This document shows positions 8,713 to 16,566 of a DNA stretch of 64,000 nt, in pieces (the first letter of the stretch is position 1; every line of letters starts with the position of its first letter). The position numbers and the translations under genes are program-made. A model generated the notes under the pieces. It made no database searches, was not told the origin of the DNA, and worked only from the letters and a program-made list of their open reading frames with translations. The stretch is from JAXLWB01 sp046328715 (GTDB taxonomy: Bacteria; Chloroflexota; Anaerolineae; Caldilineales; Caldilineaceae), in contig JAXLWB010000036.1 of assembly GCA_046328715.1 (NCBI GenBank), positions 41,349-105,348 of the forward strand, read 5' to 3'.

Positions 8713-9729
8713 ATGACACAGGATTTGATTGAGATCCATGATGCCCCGCCGATCCCGGGATTACGTTTTCGCCACTTCCGCGGTGCGAGTGATTTCGCAC
8801 CCATGGCGGCCGCCATTGCGGCCAGCGCCGAAGCTGATCAGGTCGAACGGGTTACGACTGTCGAGGACATCGCCCATGCCTATGCCTATCTCAGCAACTG
8901 TGACCCGTATCAAGACATGATCGTGGCTGAAATCAACGGTGAGATGATTGGTTATTCACGCGGTTGGTGGTTTGCCGAAGAAAATGGACCTCATCTCTAT
9001 GCCTTTGTCGGATTTCTGGTCCCGGCCTGGCGGCGGCAGGGCATTGGCACAGGGATGCTCCGTTGGATGGAAAAACGCCTGCGCCGGGTTGCCGAGGGAC
9101 ATCCCGCAGCCCCGGCAAAGTTCTTCCACGCCTTTACCACCCAGTACGAAGTCGGTCTCGCTGCCATGTTGGTGCAGGAAGGGTATCACCCCGTGCGCTA
9201 CAACTGGCAAATGGTTCGTCCGACCCTGGAGAACATTCCTGACTTTCCGTTGCCCGCTGGTCTGGAAGTTCGTCCTGTGTTACCCGAACATTATCGCGCC
9301 ATCTGGGAAGCGTCGAATGAAGCCTTTCGTGATCATTGGGGCTTTGCCCAACCCAGCGAGGAAGAGTATCAGGATTGGCTAACAGACCGCACCATCTTTC
9401 AGCCGCAACTGTGGCAGGTGGCCTGGGATGTGGCGTCGAATCAAATCGCCGGACAGGTGCGCCCCTTTATTGACCACGACCAAAATGAAAAATACAAGCG
9501 CAAGCGGGGCTTTACCGAAGAGATTAGCGTTCGCCGACCCTGGCGTCGGCGCGGCCTGGCCCGGGCCCTCATCGCCCGCAGTCTGCAAGTCCAAAAGCAG
9601 CAAGGCATGAGCGAATCCACCTTAGGTGTAGACAGTGAGAACCTCAGCGGCGCAACGCGCCTCTATGAAGAGTGTGGTTTTCAGGTGGTAAAACGCAACA
9701 TGATCTACCGAAAATCACTGAACTCATAG
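8713..9729 (+). CDS. GNAT-family N-acetyltransferase with two GNAT domains
   Basis: A 338-residue protein with a tandem GNAT fold. The N-terminal domain has the acetyl-CoA loop WRRQGIGTGML (about residue 100). The C-terminal domain has ISVRRPWRRRGLARALI, followed by LGVDSENLSGATRLYEECGF, the usual beta-5/alpha-4 signature with conserved asparagine and tyrosine. Proteins of this kind transfer an acetyl group from acetyl-CoA to an amine; the substrate is unknown. The start is supported by AAAGGG upstream of ATG 8713. It is monocistronic, with repeat-rich DNA on both sides. Confidence 0.88.
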   Translation: MTQDLIEIHDAPPIPGLRFRHFRGASDFAPMAAAIAASAEADQVERVTTVEDIAHAYAYLSNCDPYQDMIVAEINGEMIGYSRGWWFAEENGPHLYAFVGFLVPAWRRQGIGTGMLRWMEKRLRRVAEGHPAAPAKFFHAFTTQYEVGLAAMLVQEGYHPVRYNWQMVRPTLENIPDFPLPAGLEVRPVLPEHYRAIWEASNEAFRDHWGFAQPSEEEYQDWLTDRTIFQPQLWQVAWDVASNQIAGQVRPFIDHDQNEKYKRKRGFTEEISVRRPWRRRGLARALIARSLQVQKQQGMSESTLGVDSENLSGATRLYEECGFQVVKRNMIYRKSLNS

Positions 9730-9750
9730 ACAAAGCAAACCAAAGCTCAT

Positions 9751-9830
9751 TGTAGGGGCAACCGCTTGCCGGTGCCCTGTGTGCATTATCGAGCGGGCAA
9801 CCGCAAGCGTGTGCCCTTTGGGTGCAGGCA
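9751..9830. repeat. Dispersed repeat R6 (TGTAGGGGCAACCGCTTGCC type)
   Basis: The sequence TGTAGGGGCAACCGCTTGCC and the following GGTGCCC occur here. Partial copies lie near 8221-8260 and 32446-32480. It forms an imperfect palindrome with CGGGCAACCGCAAGCGTG downstream. Confidence 0.5.
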
Positions 9831-10048
9831 CTGTATACGTTCCCCTAGTGCCTGAGGGCACTTCTCGGTGTTAGCAAGGGAATTGATTCCCTTTGTTGAA
9901 TTCGCCAGCAGTATCACTCAATGACGGTATTTTCTAGTAGAGACTTCCACATGACATGACCATTCGTGTGGGCCTGGTCAATCCGGGCGAAGCGATTTGA
10001 CCCCGTAGTACTACACGATTCGCTCGGCCACATTCAAATCGGCTCTGC

Positions 10049-10740
10049 AGCACTGCAAAGTGCCGCTCGGAAATTTTCCCGTCGATCCAGCACTCTGACC
10101 GAGTCCGATCAGAAAAACTCAAATGCATCGAGCACTTCTACCCAGTCGTTTTTCACCACAGTGCATCGCTTCAGCACTCCTACTGAACCCAATTCCTCGA
10201 TCTACGCATCTCCTTTGCACAGTTACGCAGCGCTTTTTCGCCATTTCCACTTCACTCGGCAGCGCTTCAGAGGAGAATCCTTTACACAAGGCCAGCCTCG
10301 TGCAGCACGCCAAAACGATTTTCGTCCAATGGCAAAGCGATTCAGCAGGACTACGGACTTATTTCCGAAACTTCCATAAGCATCGTGTTATGCAGCAAAG
10401 TCATTCTCACAAAAGCGCATATGGATTCAGTAGCGCTGCTGAGTCTCCTCTGCTGCGCCAGAAAGTCACCGTGCAAGGCAACAAAACGATTTCTTCGAAG
10501 TTTCTGTTCAACCTTGCACTCCTACCGACCCACGTTTCCGTATCAAAAAAGGCTCATGCAGCGCAACCCACCTCTTCCCCCAAATGCCAAATTGCCCCAG
10601 CAGTACGACCAGGGCAATCCGCTGGCCACTGTTACGCTTCATGCAGTGCTACGCTACACAATCATGAGTCGCTGGCTCTCCTGGCGAAGACAACCTCGAT
10701 CGTGCACTCGTGACCTGGTCGTTTACGCCAGTCGATCCGC
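10049..10740. repeat. Degenerate array with about 42-bp period in a gene-free region
   Basis: AGCACTCTGACC (10089), AGCACTTCTACC (10131) and AGCACTCCTACT (10173) are exactly 42 bp apart. Weaker (A/T)GC(A/G) units continue near 10216, 10261, 10304, 10344, 10394, 10432, 10472, 10515, 10560 and 10599, at 38-50 bp steps. The shown strand has far more C than G. All reading frames here have poor composition and indels between units, so no gene is called between 9730 and 10877. Confidence 0.4.
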
Positions 10741-10774
10741 CACAGACCGTCGAAGAGCATAGCAAGCAGCACAA

Positions 10775-10843
10775 TCTCGCAGAGGCGCAAAGAACGCAGA
10801 GGAATGCGTCGAGAATCTTTGCGCTCTTTGCGCCTCTGCGAGA
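10775..10843. repeat. Perfect 19-bp inverted repeat
   Basis: TCTCGCAGAGGCGCAAAGA (10775-10793) pairs perfectly with 10825-10843 around a 31-bp spacer. There is no T-run. It lies just upstream of operator B. Confidence 0.65.
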
Positions 10844-10877
10844 AAGCTCTTTGCTTTACGACACCCTTTTTCTCCCC

Positions 10878-10957
10878 TGTAACACTTCTTGTATCACCCG
10901 CTGTATAGCTCGCTGTCTTGCTTGCTTCTGTTGCAACGCTCCTCGATTTGCTTTAAT
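10878..10957 (+). promoter_or_regulatory. Phased TGTAT operator/promoter B (for the gene at 11081)
   Basis: TGTAA (10878), TGTAT (10890), TGTAT (10902) and TGTCT (10914) are 12 bp apart. TTCTGTTG at 10926 keeps the phase and TTTAAT follows at 10952, exactly 26 bp on. No regulator gene is adjacent, so this would be an orphan member of the regulon. Confidence 0.75.
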
Positions 10958-11080
10958 GGTGACACGAAATCACTTTGAAAAGACTCTTCCGGGAAGGCTC
11001 GTACGCAAGCGAAACTTGTCCAGTATCCCCTTCCCGGAAGATTGATACAAGCAATCATCACCAAAGGAGCAAGACCTACC

Positions 11081-12517
11081 ATGTTCACTAACAACGCACA
11101 TCCATCAAGCCACGCCATCGTCATCGGCGGCAGCGTCGCCGGTATGAGCACCGCCCAAGTGTTGACCCGCTATTTTGAGCGCATCACCATCATCGAGCGC
11201 GACAGTTTGCCTGCCACGCCTGAATTTCGCAAGGGCGCACCCCATGCCCGCCATGCCCATATCTTGTTGGGACGGGGTCAGGAGATTCTCGAAGGGTTAT
11301 TCCCGGGACTGCGTCAGGCATTGATCGAACAGGGCGCAGTGAACGTAAATATGGGCAACGAGTTGGTGCTCTTCAACAGCGGGGCTTGGGGCCAGCCCTT
11401 CCCGTCTGCAATCAACATGATCGGTTGTAGCCGCCCTTTATTGGAACACACGATGCGCCAGTTGTTGTTGCGCAATCCGCGCGTTCAACTGTTCCAGGAG
11501 CAGGAAGTGTTGGGGCTGCTGAGTGATGAAAAGCGTCAACGTGCGGTCGGAATTCGCCTGCGCGACTGCCACCAACCCGACGCCGCCGAGAATACGCTGT
11601 ACGCCGATCTGGTGGTGGATGCCAGTGGACGCAGCTCGCACGCCCCCCAATGGCTGGAAGAGCTGGGCTATGTCGCTCCCGCAGAGACGACAGTCAACGC
11701 CTTTGCTGGCTATACTTCGCGCATCTATCGCCGTCCCACGCAGCGCAAGGAGACGTGGAAAGCGATGTACAACATGGTCAGCCCACCCAACTATTCACGT
11801 GGCGGCGTGATCCTGCCGATGGAGGGTGACTTGTGGCAGGTGACTGTGATGGGGATGGCCAAGGATTACCCACCGACCGATGAGGCGGGCTTTCTGGATT
11901 TTATGCGTGGCATGGCCTCGCCTCGCATGGTCGAAGCGCTCAAAGATGCCGAACCGATCAGCGACCCCTATGGCTATCGCCGTGCCGAAAATCGCATGAG
12001 ATATTACGAGAAGCTGCCCCGCTATCTGGAGAACTTCCTGGTCGCTGGCGATGCGGTCTACGCCTTCAATCCCGTCTATGGCCAGGGCATGACCATGGCT
12101 GCAATTGGCGCTCAGACGCTCGATCACTGTTTGCAGACACAACGCCGCCAGCATCCCAACGGCGATCTACGTGGCTTGGCCCAGCACTACCAAGGCAAGC
12201 TCGCCAAGGCCATCGCCGATCCCTGGCAGATGGCGACCGGGCAGGATATCCGCTGGCCCGGCACCGAGGGCGGTTTGCAGCCAGATGCGATCACCCGTCT
12301 GGTTCAACGTTATCTGGACCGCGTCTTACGCACGATGCCGCACAATCCAGCAGTGGCCGAAGCCTTCTATCATGTGCAGAACATGCTCAAGCCGCCGACC
12401 TCGCTCTTCCACCCGCGCATTCTGTGGCAAGTGTTGCGCCAGCCAATCCAGGAGAGCACGACCGCTCCTGCCGTACTGACGCCGGCACAGCCACACCTAA
12501 GCACGGCAGGTGATTAA
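11081..12517 (+). CDS. FAD-dependent monooxygenase/oxidoreductase (PHBH-like fold)
   Basis: A 478-residue soluble flavoprotein. The N-terminus carries the FAD dinucleotide-binding loop IVIGGSVAGMSTAQVL followed by the acidic ITIIERD. The second FAD motif is VAGDAVYAFNPVYGQGMTMAAIGA (about residue 320-345), typical of group A flavin monooxygenases and related geranylgeranyl-reductase or halogenase-like proteins. DLVVDASGRSS is also present. It probably oxidises a small organic substrate with NAD(P)H and O2; the substrate is unknown. ATG 11081 follows AAAGGAG and is chosen over the longer in-frame ORF start at 11042. It is preceded by operator B and ends before a strong hairpin. Confidence 0.87.
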   Translation: MFTNNAHPSSHAIVIGGSVAGMSTAQVLTRYFERITIIERDSLPATPEFRKGAPHARHAHILLGRGQEILEGLFPGLRQALIEQGAVNVNMGNELVLFNSGAWGQPFPSAINMIGCSRPLLEHTMRQLLLRNPRVQLFQEQEVLGLLSDEKRQRAVGIRLRDCHQPDAAENTLYADLVVDASGRSSHAPQWLEELGYVAPAETTVNAFAGYTSRIYRRPTQRKETWKAMYNMVSPPNYSRGGVILPMEGDLWQVTVMGMAKDYPPTDEAGFLDFMRGMASPRMVEALKDAEPISDPYGYRRAENRMRYYEKLPRYLENFLVAGDAVYAFNPVYGQGMTMAAIGAQTLDHCLQTQRRQHPNGDLRGLAQHYQGKLAKAIADPWQMATGQDIRWPGTEGGLQPDAITRLVQRYLDRVLRTMPHNPAVAEAFYHVQNMLKPPTSLFHPRILWQVLRQPIQESTTAPAVLTPAQPHLSTAGD

Positions 12518-12543
12518 GCAAGCAGGCACCATTCAAACTCGCA

Positions 12544-12585
12544 CTCCTGGCATGATGCAAAGAATCCATTGCATCATGCCAGGAG
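12544..12585. terminator. Perfect 17-bp hairpin after the FAD oxidoreductase gene
   Basis: CTCCTGGCATGATGCAA (12544-12560) pairs with 12569-12585 around an 8-nt loop, 27 bp after the stop codon. Only a short, mixed T-stretch follows (CGTTTGGG), so it is terminator-like rather than a classic Rho-independent site. Confidence 0.6.
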
Positions 12586-12737
12586 CGTTTGGGTTGACTC
12601 TCATTTCCAAAGGTGGTGACCGCTTCCCTGCGATTTCAGAAATCACTTCATCCTTTTCCTCGCTCCTTGTCCAGTGCTTTCAACAGCAAGGATAATTCTT
12701 ACTATATACATGCCTGGATCAACATCGGCTACATTCT

Positions 12738-14750
12738 TTATTCATTACGCTTGGCATTGATCTCATCTAGTAATCCTTGGAGCATAGGGAGCATGGGATG
12801 ATCGATTTCAGTGGCTAGGTCAATAGCAATTTCAAGTGTTGCCGCCGCCCCGTCTAGGTCGTTGTGTAGAAACTGCAAAACGGCAAGCCAGTCAAGGGCC
12901 TTTACTTCAGACGAGGAATCACCGATTGAATGGTAAATGCCCACGACATTGTTCATCGACTCGATTGCCTTTTGGCTATTTTCTAGGGTAGAGTAACTGT
13001 TTGCGATCATGGTGAGGGTACTTGCCTCGCTTGCTTTGTCGCCTGCCAACTGATATAAGGGTATCGCCTGCTCGTAGTACTCAATTGCCTTCTGCCAATC
13101 GCCTTTGGAAAAGAAGAAGTTTCCGATTTGAGTAAAGATACTGGCTTCGCCTGCTGTGTCACCGGCGGCTTGATACAAGGGTATCGCCTGATCGTAGTAC
13201 TCAAGTGCCTTCTGTATCTCGCCCTGATCAGAGTAGGCCTTCCCGACTTTAGCGAGGGTACTGGCTTCGCCTGTTTTGTTGCCCATAGACTGATACAAGG
13301 GCAAAGCCTGCTCATAGTATTCCAGCGCCTTTTCTTCCTCGGACAAGCCCGAGTAGATATCACCGATGTTGTTAAGAATCATGGCTTCACCTACTTCGTT
13401 GCCCATCGCCTTGTGCAAGGGCAAGGCCTGCTCGTAGTATTTCAGTGCCAACTCTTTCTCACCCAAGAAAGAGTTGGCGAGTCCGAGCATGGTGAGAGCT
13501 CTGGCTTCGCCTGCTTTGTTGTCCATCGCCTTGTACAAGGGCAAAGCCTGCTCGTAGTACTCAAGTGTCTTCTGTATCTCGTCCAACCCAGCGTAGACGT
13601 CGCCGATATTGCTGAGAACCCAGGCTTTGCCCGCTTTGTCGCCTAGAGTCTCATACAAGGGCATGGCTTGGTCGAAGTGCTCAAGCGCCTTCTGCATCTC
13701 GCCATAGCTAGAGTAGGTAAGTCCAATGCCGTTGAGAACTTTGGCTTCACCTGCTTTGTCACCAATCAACTGATACAAGGCCAAGGCTTGATCGAAGTGC
13801 TCAAGCGCCTTCTGCTTACTGCCTGAGGCAGAATAGGCAAGACCTAGTGCATTCAGGATTGGTAGGTCGAGAGGGTCAAGCGCTTCACCGGTCACTGTTT
13901 GAGAGGGCTGTAGCGGTTCTAACTCACTTATCGCATCGAGCGATCGTCCGAGATACAAGTCATTTACGCCGCGATAGAGATGAATGAAGCGCACAAAACC
14001 GCTAGCTTGTTGCAGGTTAGCAGTGCTGATCGCTGAGTCAAAGAGTAGTTCGGCCGCCAAATGCTCATTGGCATTCACCAGCACCATGCCCGAGGTAAAG
14101 GCTACCATCTCATTCATCTGGGTACCCAGATCCGCCTCAACATTGAAGCTGCTTGGTTGGATCGCTTGTGGCCCCAAACTGCGGTCAAAACCTGCACCAA
14201 GATAGCTCTCCTGCTCTTTCACAATTTTGAAGTTGATGCGCACTGTGGACTCTGCTGGCGTAGTGTATACACCCCAAATCATGATCGTAGCCTGCACATC
14301 CTTTCGACTGCCAATGCGCAGGGCTGTCTCGCTGCCTGCTTGGGGGCTGATCGCACAATTGAGTTGCTCAACCCGAATGTTGGGGTAGGTTGACAACCTC
14401 TCGCGCATACGCCCTACCAGATCCTGAGTCAGCTTGTGTGGATCGTTGCCCTGGGAATCGGCGAAGTCGCTGACCACGACCAGCGTTTCATCCGCTTGCG
14501 CGGCAGCAAAACCGGTAGCAAAGGTTAGATTCTCTGGACAGAAGTCAGAGGGAAGCTCGATAGACGAGCTTGGTAATACGGATTGATCTTGGGTAAGGGT
14601 GGGTGCAACCGTCGTAGCTTGGGGTTTGATAAGTATTCCGTTGGCTTGACAGGCGCTGAGGATGAATAAGCAAACCGCTAGCAATAAACAGTCAAGTACA
14701 ACAGACCGTTTCTGGTGAAATAGTACAACCGAGGGAAAACCAGTGTTCAT
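12738..14750 (-). CDS. TPR-repeat lipoprotein
   Basis: A 670-residue protein with a lipoprotein signal: a basic/hydrophobic N-terminus and lipobox LSAC, with the lipidated cysteine at residue 34. Residues about 55-240 form a domain with VVVSDFADSQGNDPHKL and ATIMIWGVYTTPAESTVRINFK, found in other Chloroflexi TPR proteins. About nine 40-residue TPRs follow (consensus KALEYYEQALPLYQ..GDKAGEA...IG..Y...GE). They are so alike that the DNA has an obvious 120-bp tandem period from about 12950 to 13850. ATG 14750 follows AAGGAGG, which is better than the upstream in-frame start. It is probably a surface-anchored protein-interaction scaffold. No partner can be named. Confidence 0.87.
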   Translation of the reverse strand: MNTGFPSVVLFHQKRSVVLDCLLLAVCLFILSACQANGILIKPQATTVAPTLTQDQSVLPSSSIELPSDFCPENLTFATGFAAAQADETLVVVSDFADSQGNDPHKLTQDLVGRMRERLSTYPNIRVEQLNCAISPQAGSETALRIGSRKDVQATIMIWGVYTTPAESTVRINFKIVKEQESYLGAGFDRSLGPQAIQPSSFNVEADLGTQMNEMVAFTSGMVLVNANEHLAAELLFDSAISTANLQQASGFVRFIHLYRGVNDLYLGRSLDAISELEPLQPSQTVTGEALDPLDLPILNALGLAYSASGSKQKALEHFDQALALYQLIGDKAGEAKVLNGIGLTYSSYGEMQKALEHFDQAMPLYETLGDKAGKAWVLSNIGDVYAGLDEIQKTLEYYEQALPLYKAMDNKAGEARALTMLGLANSFLGEKELALKYYEQALPLHKAMGNEVGEAMILNNIGDIYSGLSEEEKALEYYEQALPLYQSMGNKTGEASTLAKVGKAYSDQGEIQKALEYYDQAIPLYQAAGDTAGEASIFTQIGNFFFSKGDWQKAIEYYEQAIPLYQLAGDKASEASTLTMIANSYSTLENSQKAIESMNNVVGIYHSIGDSSSEVKALDWLAVLQFLHNDLDGAAATLEIAIDLATEIDHPMLPMLQGLLDEINAKRNE

Positions 14751-14940
14751 GTTGCCTCCTTCTACCTTTACCAGTAGCAAGATAGCTTCTGGTGCTTACG
14801 TTTGATAATTTGTTTGATTGGACATTCGTCTTTCCTATTGGTATTTGCGGTTCAGGTGGATTGGGCTGGTAAAGTGCTTGATTGTACCTGCTGTGATCAG
14901 GATACAGCGGAAAGTTTCTTTAAGGGCTAGTAATTCATGT

Positions 14941-15016
14941 AGGGTATCCCTAGTCAAACGACCAGGGCACTCGGTCAGTAAGGGGACCACCGTACGCTGA
15001 CGCTGACGGCTCTGAA
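14941..15016. repeat. Inverted copy of repeat R1
   Basis: The reverse complement contains CAGAGCCGTCAGCGTCAGCG followed by TCCCCTTACTGACC, matching units at 1570-1845. It ends only 12 bp before the first pentamer of operator C. Confidence 0.7.
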
Positions 15017-15027
15017 CCATGTTCGAT

Positions 15028-15095
15028 TGTCATGCTTTTTGTATGGATGGCTGTATTGGTTGTTTCTGTTGGTTGACCCGTAATTCTGCTTTAAT
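15028..15095 (+). promoter_or_regulatory. Phased TGTAT operator/promoter C (for the membrane-protein pair at 15138)
   Basis: TGTCA (15028), TGTAT (15040) and TGTAT (15052) are 12 bp apart. TTCTGTTGG at 15064 is in phase and TTTAAT lies 26 bp on at 15090. The start codon is only 48 bp downstream. Confidence 0.72.
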
Positions 15096-15137
15096 GGAGG
15101 TACGAAGGTATCAATCGTTTAACAAGGAGAAAATCAT

Positions 15138-15530
15138 ATGAACTTTGCAAAGTGGGTCTTTCGCATTGCCGGATCGCTGGGCATCTTACAACTTGCCCCG
15201 CTCTATTTTTACGAAGCACAGATCGGGCGCGACATGCCTCCTGCCATCACACACCCTGAATACTACTACGGCATGATCGCAGCTGCCCTAGCCTGGCAAT
15301 TCGTCTTTTTGCTGATTGCCAGCGACCCGCTTCGCTATCGTCCGATAATGTTGTTGGCTGCCATCTTGGAGAAATTTAGCTATGCCATCGTGACGATTGT
15401 GCTCTTTGGCCTGGGTCGGCTTCCGGCTCTGATCCTGGCCTTTGGCTTGCTAGACTTGGTCTATGGCGTTTTCTTTGTCGCGGCCTACGTCAAAACGGGT
15501 AGCCGTTTGGGTAGGGAAGTGACTGCGTAA
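15138..15530 (+). CDS. Small four-helix membrane protein
   Basis: A 130-residue protein with four predicted transmembrane segments (GSLGILQLAPLYFYEA, GMIAAALAWQFVFLLIA, IVTIVLFGLG, ALILAFGLLDLVYGVFFVAAY). It has no cysteine cluster or enzymatic motif and I cannot name a family with confidence. The start has a good Shine-Dalgarno (AACAAGGAGAAAATCAT). It is the first gene behind operator C and is followed after 27 bp by a second membrane protein, so the two are probably co-transcribed. Confidence 0.75.
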   Translation: MNFAKWVFRIAGSLGILQLAPLYFYEAQIGRDMPPAITHPEYYYGMIAAALAWQFVFLLIASDPLRYRPIMLLAAILEKFSYAIVTIVLFGLGRLPALILAFGLLDLVYGVFFVAAYVKTGSRLGREVTA

Positions 15531-15557
15531 CAGTACTGTGGACAGAGGAGGATCGCC

Positions 15558-16499
15558 ATGAATTGGCTGCAATTACTCAAACGAATTGGCGCATTTTTTG
15601 TCTTGACCCTGATGATGACGCTTCTGTTTATGGTTGGGGCAACCTATTTCGGACCGCAGATCACTGACAAGCTCGCAGCAGAGGATGCCAGCGCTGCAGG
15701 GGTGGCCATGTTGATCGTTTGTATCGTGGATACAGGGCTGTTGGCCACCTTTATTCTCTCGGCACGCATCTATGGCTGGCGATTAATGTTGAGCACTGCG
15801 CTGCTCTACTATGGGGTAAAAACCTTCCAGGCCAGCATCGAAGCTGCCTACTTCATGCACAATGTCACACCAGCCATGGCCCCTAGGCTCTTTAGCATGA
15901 CACTGCCGTTAGCGTTCGTTTGGCCACCACTGGCGGTTTGGCTGTTGGGCAAGAGGTGTCCACCGGCCGGGACAGCCACCGTGCCAAGCCGATTGCCAAC
16001 CGCCAGTGGTGGGACATGGCTTTGGAAATTGCTGCTGTTGGGAGGCGTCCTCTATCCGCTGCTCTTCTTTGCCTTTGGCTACTATGTGGCTTGGCAAAAT
16101 CCGGATCTGCGTGCCTTTTATCAAGGCAGCGACCCCGGCAGTTTTCTGCTACAGATGCGCAATGTGCTCAGTGGCGATCCGTTTGTGCTGCTCTTCGAGG
16201 TTTTGCGTGGGTTGTTGTGGGCGGGGCTGGCTGTGCTGTTGCTGTGGGCCACCAACGCTCGCCCTCGGCTGGCAATCTTGCTCTTGGCGCTGATTTTTGC
16301 GTTACTCGAAAATGACACCCATCTCATTCCTAACCCCTTGATGCCATCCATTGTGCGTCAAGTCCACTTTATTGAGACGGCATCTTCGAACTTTCTCTAT
16401 GGGTTACTTGCCGGAGCAGTGTTATTGTGGCACCCTAAGGCTGGTCATACTACTAGAGCGATTGGTCGTGCGGTGGTTGGCATGTCTGCATGGCGGTGA
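15558..16499 (+). CDS. Polytopic membrane protein
   Basis: A 313-residue protein with about eight hydrophobic segments and no obvious catalytic motif. Segments include GAFFVLTLMMTLLFMVGATYF at the N-terminus, LLLGGVLYPLLFFAFGYYVAW in the middle and LLWAGLAVLLLWATNARPRLAILLLALIFALLE near the C-terminus. The start has GAGGAGG upstream. It is likely the second gene of the operator C operon. Its 3' end converges on STAND regulator 2, with a hairpin between them. Function unknown; a transporter or sensor role would be a guess. Confidence 0.75.
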   Translation: MNWLQLLKRIGAFFVLTLMMTLLFMVGATYFGPQITDKLAAEDASAAGVAMLIVCIVDTGLLATFILSARIYGWRLMLSTALLYYGVKTFQASIEAAYFMHNVTPAMAPRLFSMTLPLAFVWPPLAVWLLGKRCPPAGTATVPSRLPTASGGTWLWKLLLLGGVLYPLLFFAFGYYVAWQNPDLRAFYQGSDPGSFLLQMRNVLSGDPFVLLFEVLRGLLWAGLAVLLLWATNARPRLAILLLALIFALLENDTHLIPNPLMPSIVRQVHFIETASSNFLYGLLAGAVLLWHPKAGHTTRAIGRAVVGMSAWR

Positions 16500-16519
16500 A
16501 TTATACCAATTGTGGTTGC

Positions 16520-16566
16520 AAAAGCCATGAATTTTCCCTGTAACTATAATTGAAATTCATGGCTTT
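16520..16566. terminator. Hairpin between convergent genes
   Basis: AAAGCCATGAATTTTC pairs with GAAATTCATGGCTTT with one extra T in the left arm. The element overlaps the last codons of STAND regulator 2 and could end transcription from both sides. Confidence 0.5.

Noticed and set aside
10123..10713. 196-residue plus-strand ORF in the gene-free stretch
   Set aside because: The composition is unlike neighbouring genes (rich in Ser, His, Leu, Gln). The frame is not kept across the ~42-bp units and there is no ribosome site.
10049..10740. 42-bp-period array considered as a CRISPR or integron attC array
   Set aside because: The units have no conserved repeat/spacer division and no attC-like paired sites; no integrase or cas genes are present.
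13128..13646. 172-residue plus-strand ORF with internal repeats
   Set aside because: It is the antisense of the TPR repeats; the apparent repeats simply mirror the 120-bp units of the real gene.
14881..14910. ATACA upstream of the TPR lipoprotein gene, considered as a minus-strand operator
   Set aside because: There is only one pentamer, with no phased partners and no -10 box at the expected place.
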